From Numida meleagris (lineage: Eukaryota > Chordata > Aves > Galliformes > Numididae), in contig NC_034414.1 in the NCBI RefSeq assembly GCF_002078875.1, positions 25,826,637-25,890,636 on the forward strand: a stretch of DNA of 64,000 nucleotides. Direction: 5' to 3'. The notes beneath the pieces were generated by a model. The model was not told the origin of the DNA. It made no database searches and saw only the letters and a program-made list of their open reading frames with translations. The position numbers and the translations under genes are program-made. Below, piece by piece: positions 15,001 through 24,000 of this stretch (position 1 is its first letter; each line of letters starts with the position of its first letter).

Positions 15001-18000
15001 ACAGTCAGTGTCAGCTATTCCTCATGCTGTGATACTGATGTTATATATTCCTGTAGAAGTGGCATTAATTCATATGAAGTCAACTTGCCATGCAAACAGT
15101 GGGACAAATAAAAATAACAGGATAGGGGGATGTCTGATGAAGACTGTGGTACCCTACTTACATGGGAGAACTTGAAATGATTAACCAGCTTCTTTGATCC
15201 CTCTTATCCCCCAAAAAAAGATGTAAGGAAGAGCTAGCAAAAATCTTCCAGTTCATTCATTATTTTTGCGTTCTCTTCAGGCTCTAGTTTTAATGCAACA
15301 GTGTATTGCTGGGCATCATTAGCAATTTTATGCCATGCATGGTTCTTACATCAGAGCACATGTGGCAATCTCAGTCCCTGACAATGTAATGTCACCCCAT
15401 GGAGACGCTGAGACGTCTGAACTCATGGTCTCCTTTTATGTCACTACTAGGTGTCTTTTATATCCTCCTCCCATTTTCAACTTGTCATACAGTTGCTTTT
15501 GTGCACTGCTGGACTATTTCTCATCTCTGTCCTCAACCTAAAAATGGGACAAACATTCAGAACTGAACCTAGATGTTCAGAACCACTAACAACTGTTTGC
15601 TGCACCATGAGGGTACAGCCCTTTGGCATGTTTCTAAAATTAACCATCACATGTTAAAATCAGTTGTGTCTATCAGAAGAAAAATGACAGCACTGAAAAA
15701 CAAAGCATATGAGAAAAACCAGTCTTTTAAGAACAATGAGCATAAACTATAAAATCCCATCTATCCTGTTACTGCACTTCATAATGCCCAATGTATATAG
15801 AGATAGATAGATATATAATTTTCTCCTAGTGAATTCCTCTCTACATGCACAGACAGGTTTCCCTTGAATCCGTTTACCTCACTTCACCTAATAGGAGGAG
15901 GAGAGCGGCTTCCATTTCTCAATCTTCAGATGAGGTCTCCAGGGTCATTTTCCTTCACCAACGTAATACAATAGTATGAAGTTACGTCCAAGTATTATCT
16001 GGCTGCAAGCTGATTTGAGCTGAACTCTGCCCTTTAAACTCATCCGTAAATGCAGTGTTACTCTCCACAGATTGCTTGTGGAAATAATGAAGGCTCATAG
16101 ACCTTACTGCATTATCAGTGATGTCTTTTACAAGGAATGGACAGGGTCCCAGGGGGAATGAGCCCTACAACCAAGGTGTAAATGCTAACAATAGTGCAGT
16201 TCTGTATGGTCATTTAGTAACTGATTTGTTTAAGGAAAGAAGTTAGAAGCTAGAGAACCTGAACTACTGCAGTCCTTCTCATCCTTCTGGGAAACACAAT
16301 CATTGGAGGGGGTGTTAAAAGTGAGAAAAGGAGCTAATGCGCTGTTTCCTATACCACCTTGTCCTAGCCAGGTATTTCTTCTAATTGTCAGGAAATGAGA
16401 CTTATAAAAGCCTCTAGCATATGTGCCTTCAGCCCTCCCTGAAGTTTCCACCCTGCCCTGCACACCTCCAACAGAGAAGGAGCAAGTGAACACACGAATA
16501 ACCAAAGAAGTCAAGTCATTTTTTTGCTCAAGACTATCTGCATCTTTTGGGCTCAGAGGGCAATGCAAAGCAGGTACTGGACTGTAAGATCCCACAGACT
16601 TCATCTATATTGTTTCCTGAACTGCCTACCACCTCTGCAGTGTAACTGTGTAGGAGTATTAGAACCTGGTAAATGGCACTCAGCACCTGCGGGGTAGCAG
16701 GATGAGCGTAAGTTTTCTTATCTTAGCACCTCTCTGATGTCCACAGTGAGATCAGGGAGTACCTGAAATCTGCATTTGAATCAAACTCATTATATGAATT
16801 GACACAAGGGTCAGCTAGGAACAGAGTGAAAACTAATTAGCTCTGGTCTGTCAAGAGCATCTGCATGATGAGACAAGTCAGAAACCTGTTGTGTGAAGTA
16901 TGAAGCAAATGTCAGAGCTGAGCATTACCTAAATGTGGAGGAGACCACAAAAGTGGTGGAGTGACACCAGGTATATGAAAAGGATTAATTGGTCCATTGA
17001 GGAGAAGTGAGGTGCTTTCTTTTCACTTTAGTTTTGTCTCAGTTAGTAAACAGGTACAACGGTTGCCCAGATCAACCAGCATGTGCTGTCTACAGGCAAA
17101 GGCATAGCATCTGATCTCAAGATAAGCCAAGACTCCCTCCCACGCATCCCACAGGTCTCAAGGTGCACATTTAAAAAACACCTAGGATCAAGTTGGGTAT
17201 ATGCAGTAGTGAGGAACGTCAATGGAAGTACATAGAAAGTAGCATTCCCTGAAGCAAGGATTTGGCAAGTTGAAGAAAATTAAAAAAACTCTAATGGCCT
17301 GGCATGACTGCACTTGCAATGAACTAAGAGAAAATCAAGGAAAGAGAACATATTTTATCTAAGCAGAGGTGAACAGAAACTTGTACAGACTGATAACCAT
17401 GTGTACTTAGAAAGACAGGAAGCCAGCATGCTGGCAGAAAAAGCAAGCCCTAGAAGCTGCAGCACTTGGTAGGAAAGATGGCTTGTTCCTGGATTTGGTA
17501 TTTGGCAGATGACAATCACAAAATTGTAAGCCTTCCACTGATATCTCAAACCTAATGGCACCTGTACCAGCTGCTTATACTCCATTTTCCAGGGAAAAAG
17601 ATCATATTGCTAAGATGAGGTTAGGTAAATGATGTCATTTTCTAATTCTGATCAAGACACAATAGTATATGTAGCTATTTTAGTTTTCTGATGCTTCAAA
17701 TACTTTCAAATGATAAAAATAAAACATAAGACAAAAGAACATTGGCATCGCTTCCAAATTAGTGCTTGAAAATCATTAGATATCTGTTTGCATGGTACCA
17801 TAAGAAATTGAAATTACTTGGTCACATATAGTTTTTCTTGGTAGACTCCAGCTTCTTTGTGAGCACAAGTAGGTTGCCGCTGCTCACTCAACAAAGGACT
17901 ATTTGATATTGTTCTGCCTTCCTTGTTCAATTGAAAATGGTTTACTGTACTTCAATTTACTTAAGAAATGGACCCAAAGCCACAACAGTAGCTGGGAAAT

Positions 18001-21000
18001 TTCTGACAGAAAAAATTCCTTTTCTTCACCTCCTGGCCCAACTCTTGTTTGCCAGTAATTTACAAAAGAATCTGGAGACGCTTCTCACTGTTTCCAGTAT
18101 TTACCTTACCTCTTAAATTAGGATCCCTCCACACATAGTAAAAGGTCCTGCCTTTCAAAAGGTGCACATAATCTAAATAGAGAAGATGGGCAAAATAGCT
18201 GGGAGAACATAAATTGTTATACACTTTCTGTAGGTAAGCAGATGCACAGAGTGCTCAGATGATTTGCCTAAACTTACACAGGAAGTCCATGGATAGAGCT
18301 AAAAACAGAGCCCGCACATCTTAATCCCTACTCAAGTTATGTGTGTTTTGGTGGTACTGGGAATTTCCCAGATGCTTGCATCTCAGTCCACAAGATTTTC
18401 TTTGAAACACCACTAGAGGATGGAAGACTAGGTCACAACATAAAGCTATTTTCTGAGAGCACATTGTCATTTTACTTCATGCAATCCCTTTGCATAACCT
18501 GGTGAATCATGTTTCTTATCATTCCATTTCCATTCTAGATCAAAGGTGATACTAAAAGAAATTAAAACAGCACTTAAAAGGAATGAGGGTAAGGTCATGC
18601 AGATATGTGCACTGTTTCATGGCTGCAAAAGAGCATTGACTTTCTTTGCTATCCTCTGATAATTTTTTCTAATCTCAGAAATCCAGTATTACAGACCATG
18701 CGAACTGAACACTTCTCTCCATTAGGATGGATAATTGACAGCAGTGACATCTGTGTTCTTAAAACTCCAAAATGAGAGAAATATACAGAGGTGGTGATAA
18801 ATCTTGGTAGAATACTGTTCCATAGAAGATGAAGTTAAAAACAAGTGGGAATATTTGGGATTAAAATGTTTCCATCTCTGAATCATCCAGTGGAAATCAA
18901 ATAGCACTTGGAGAAAACAAGAAGGCACCCTGCCAAGTCCTTAGCCTTCCTCAAAGTTTGTCTGATGACCTGGGAAGGAGAACCCTTAGAGCTGGATTGC
19001 ATCAGGATTCTGTTTGCGTATTCTGTAGTGAGGAGTCTGGTCCAAAGGAGTCTTCTGAAGCAAAGGCTGGTAGGGTTTCCAGGCCAAAGTAACCTGGAGC
19101 AGAGCCACCTGGTGCAGCACCTCATCTTATTTCTTTTAAAAGGTTGTGACTATCATAGACATCGAGTTTCTAAATTCAGGAAATGAATTAAGATAATCTG
19201 GGAGTCCTTGACATGTAGTAGATAGCCATTTCCTCTGATAGCTTTGGTAAGTGCACCGAAACTACCATATTTTGGAGTACCGTAGATAAAGAATAGACCT
19301 TGCCCTGTGCAAATAGTAATTGTAAATTACACTTTGTACTGATGGACCCTCAGATTGTCCAAAAACAAGTTAAAAAGCAGGAAGACAGAAGAGTGAGGTA
19401 ACATTATATGAGATACTGGACAGTGGAGAGGCTGTGGTATTAGTGAACCTCAGCACAATCCCCTAAAAAACAAAGAAAAGGCATAGCATGATAAGAAAGA
19501 AAAGTATGGTAAAGTGGTACACAAAGCTGTGGTTATTAATAACCTGCGAAGTTCATGAGGTACACACAGAAATGGCAGAAGAAAATTATATAGAGAAAAA
19601 AGACTGTGGACGTGGAGCACCCACTAAGGGCTGTGCAAATACCACACCTTTTCAGAACACTTTGCATGTAAGCTGTAACATACATACTGCATACTACAGT
19701 CCCCTGTTATACAACGTTCAGTGTATGACCAGAGTCAGAAACATCCATAATGATATGGCCAATGTTATGATGCTCAGGACATGTGCATTATACAGCTTCA
19801 CTGAACTTCTGATATGTGCTGTAAGGAATCCCACCAAGGAGTTAAGAGTAACAGAGTAAGGATTTCAGCCCTGTAGTCTACATATTCTTTACAGATACGT
19901 GATAAAAACACTTGAGTATTAAAACAGGTGTTAAGAAGTTTTCACGCCTCTGAAACAATCAACACATCAGAAAAGTAATGTATGAGGGCTGCTCTGAAAG
20001 TAATGCCTCCTTTTTTATTATGTTGGCTCATGACTTCAGAGGTAGCTGTTGGTGGTTCAGCAGTAGAGGTTGAACCTTCCTGTCAGTACTCCATGGCAGT
20101 GAACAGATGACAGCAGCGGGGCAGTCTCACAAAATGGTGTCTGACATGGAAGTATGTATGAAGCAAAGGTGTGTAACTGAATCCCTCCATGCGGAAAAGA
20201 AATTGCACCCATTGACATGCATCAATGTTTGCTGAACATTTGTGGAGACCAAACAGTGGATGTGAGCACAGTGAGACAGTGGGTGGTGCATTTCAGCAGT
20301 GGTGACAGCGACATGAAAGACAAGCCATGTTCTGGATGGCCACGTACAGCTGTCACCCCAGCTTGTGCAGATTTTTATGAACGCAACATGCAGGCTCTTG
20401 TTCATTGCTGGTGGTGTTCATCTAATAGTAGTGACTATGTTGAAAAATAGAGCAGATTCTCAGCTACCATACACTATCAAACAGTGTTACTTTGCTCTCT
20501 ATACATGTTGCTGTTTCCAAGAAAATAAATAGGAGGCATTACTTTTGGAGGAACCTATGTATTAGTTTTATTCATACCCAAACTGGCATAATTGAACTGT
20601 TGCTGAATTTATTTATTTATTTATTAAAAAAACCACCTCTGAAATTGAAAAGATATTCTATAGAAGAATTTGGATTCAATCATGTATTCATAGCTAGTAT
20701 GACTTCTGTGTTTTGCATTTGTAGAGTGGCTAGTGCCACTGGGAATCCAGTAACTTTACAACTGTACAATGTCAGTAAGAAAAATCTGATACTTACAGAA
20801 GTCTGCCTGATGAGCATTTGTCATCTTTATGATTTTTACAGTGAGCAGGGAGTAAGGTGATATTTCTTCCTGCTGAAAAAAAATAACAAAGGAGATATGC
20901 TTTAAAATTTGGGATATGTGTATTGTAATGACAATCAAACACTGAAGGAATCCATACTCCGCTGAAGCCATCTCTTAAAACTGGCATTACCGCAACAATA

Positions 21001-24000
21001 CAGTATGTAACAAAACGCACTTCATGAGCCTCTGGTCTGCAGTCACCTAAGTATCCACACAGAAAGCATAGAAGAAAATGATGGATAGGGAAGTGGAGAC
21101 AGAGGGTAAATTACCCTCAGAAAGAGCGCAAGGAGGAGTTTAGATCACTGGGGAAGGCAAACAGATGAGTAATTCTTAATAAAGTCACTTCAAAAACAAT
21201 AAGAATGGGAAGCAAAAGCAAGAAGCTGTTGGGAAAACTAATGACCAGAAGTTTGAAAAGATTATCTGAAGTTAAACTGGAGGAGTGCTGGTAGAAGGTG
21301 ATGAAATAATTGTTATCTATTTTCTGATAAACCTTGATTAAAACAACAGGGAGAAAGTCCCAAGTGAAATAAGAGAAAGCTCATTGACTGCTGCTACTGT
21401 GATTGAAGTCAAAGACTGCTAAGAAGGTCAAGATATGAGAAATCAGTGAGACAAGACAGTACATCAGCTGAAATGTGTAAAGCATTGGACCATGAAGAAT
21501 TCATCATGACAAAATTCAGCCTAATCTCCAAAATTATTTCCATCTCTATAAAGGACATGAAGGTCATAAAAAAAATTGCAAAAAAAGTACAACAATTGTC
21601 AAGCTACAAGGTTATCACATGAAATGGCAAGAATGATTTTTTCAATTAAAAACGTTGAAAATTTGATGACATATTATATAAAAGCTAACAAATGCCTAAA
21701 ATAACCATAAAGTTTTGCCCATGAGCTCAAGCTTATAACCAGGAATCATGATTTCAGAAGGTTTTCTGTAAATTGACTTGCTGAAATTCTAATACTTTTC
21801 GCTGAGGTACAGAATCAGCACACTCACAACCAGAGGGCCATGAAGCTCCAAACAAACACATTTCACAACAAACACAGGCCACAAGAAGTAGAAGATGCAT
21901 ATGCTCATATGGGTGTATACTAAAACTAAAAGAAAATTAGTAACTTGTCGTATATAGGGCACAGAATATTTTATAGGGCTGTTTGTTTTAAACTAGGGAG
22001 GTAAGATCTCAGTATTATTGGCATCTGTGTTGTGCCAGCTCCACATGGTTGTTTCTGCCACTACAGTAGACCACTCCTTTTTCATCAGCATGGAAAACCC
22101 ATGTCCTCTTACCTAAACCTGTTTTTTTTTTTTAAAGAAACCCAGAGATTAATTGGGTTTGTCTGGTCTGTATCCTTCTCAAAAACAGTCTTCAAATTAA
22201 AAAAAAACAACAAAAAAACCCAGCAAACATATTTCAGGAGAAATAAAGGAACGAGTGAAAAGAAATGCTTTCTTTAGTGAAAACTTCAATCAGTATTTTG
22301 GAGCCCATGTTTTCAAAAGCTGCTGGAGATGCATGTGTACTACTATGATTTGTTAAGAGTAGAGTAACAGAAACTAGTGTGAACTGTGCAAAGGCACATC
22401 TACATCAAGCACCAGTCATCTGCTCATTTGTGAATGCCATTGCGTACATCATTGCAGTGGAGAAGAATAGAGGATATGTGAAGAATGCCTTGCAGCGACC
22501 TCATATTCCAAATGCAAATGAAGATAGACTGATAAGAGAGCTAGCACATGGGAGGATTACCTTAAGAAGAAAACAAAACAATAAAACATACATGGTATTT
22601 CCTTGAAGAACAGTGAGATACTACATAGATCAGATAGTGTCAAAGATTATGCATGTGTTCAGACATCTCATTTCATATGGAATCACGGTGAGAACTGTTC
22701 CCTGAGAGGTGAGCTCTGAATTGGTGCTGCATAAGAGAAAAGACAATGAGCTGTGCTTGGAAATACTGTGTACCAGGAGACATGTGGTCCTTGTTACAGA
22801 AAATCCTGCTGTATTGGCAGAGAAATCTCAGTCTTATGTGACAGCAAGACACAGGTTTTATCAGACAAAGCATATCCAACATACAATCAGTGGAACAAAG
22901 ACCTCAAGAAGCAGACTGAAAAAAGAGATTCAAGGAATTAACAAGATGAACCCAGAGAAGCAATCAAGTATGCTGGTGGTAGAGAACATGCCAGACAAGT
23001 CAAATGGAGAAAAAGACTATGACTGAGCTTTCCCTAGTCCAAGACTTGCTCCTTGAGTCTATTCATCGGGTAAACAAAATCTCTTTCTGTACTAGCCTGG
23101 CCCAAAGAACAATGATTACTTTAAATTTGAAGGAATAATGAAAGCGTTAATCTTCATGTTCAACATTTCTACTAGTAAGAAAAGGATTTTCACAGCTCTC
23201 AAAACCAGTCTGTACTCTGAACACCTCTTGCCTTCTTTCTATGTAACACTTAGGTGTCCATATCTCTCAAATCAATGACCTTCATGGAAAAGTATCAACA
23301 ACAGAAAAAACAACAGTTCCAGAACACATCTTCACTCCTCTCTTCGGGGCATTAAAGGAGGAGCAATATTCTGTGATCTTCATCATCATCATAATTTGAG
23401 ACACCAATATCTCTGAAGAGAACAACTAACTATTAAGCTATTAATTACTAAGTAAATTTGAGACAAATGAAAGGGAGACTTATCTTCCTTAGAGATGAAA
23501 GTTAATGAAAAATTACTCCACATAATACTTTTCTGATGGCCAAATGCCAGACAGAAGTGCTGTTCCAGAAAATTCCAGGAGCAAAACATCTTATAACTGA
23601 AGCTCAAAATCCTGATACTTCAATGGAAATCATGCAGCTAATCCTCTTTTCCCTCCAGTAAAATAATGCAGTGGCAATGCCAACAAACTAAATGGCAAGT
23701 ATTACTGCTGCTGAGGATCATTTGCTTTACATTAGGAAAAAAAAGATTAATTCAGGGAGTTGATAATGTAATCAACTATCCATGAGTGACTAATTATCAT
23801 AAACAGCCATCTTTACTACAACATTCCATATTAAGCCAAGAATATTCCTGATACCTAGGCTGAAGAAAGTGTTAGCAAAATCTGAGCATCCACACCACAC
23901 AGATGGGCAAATCCTCTTGCCGTCTTCTCTAATAAACATAAATCTATGTACACTGAACCTTTGAACTGATCCCTGCAAGGAGAGAGTGACAGGCAGATGG

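Larger units (their letters stand above)
11007..20796 (-). other. Intron 2 of gene A (9.8 kb)
   Basis: Holds the long CR1 (13730-14770) and the mariner element (19983-20559). The rest has no recognisable gene. Open frames at 16230-16604 and around 18900-19190 lack any family signature and look incidental. The same intron in gene B is only 0.83 kb. Confidence 0.65.

Noticed and set aside
16230..16604. 124-codon minus-strand open frame in gene A intron 2
   Set aside because: No domain, no splice logic and no resemblance to a known family; length is within chance for this much sequence.
20217..20450. 77-codon plus-strand open frame as a host gene
   Set aside because: It is the transposase N-terminus of the mariner element between its inverted repeats.
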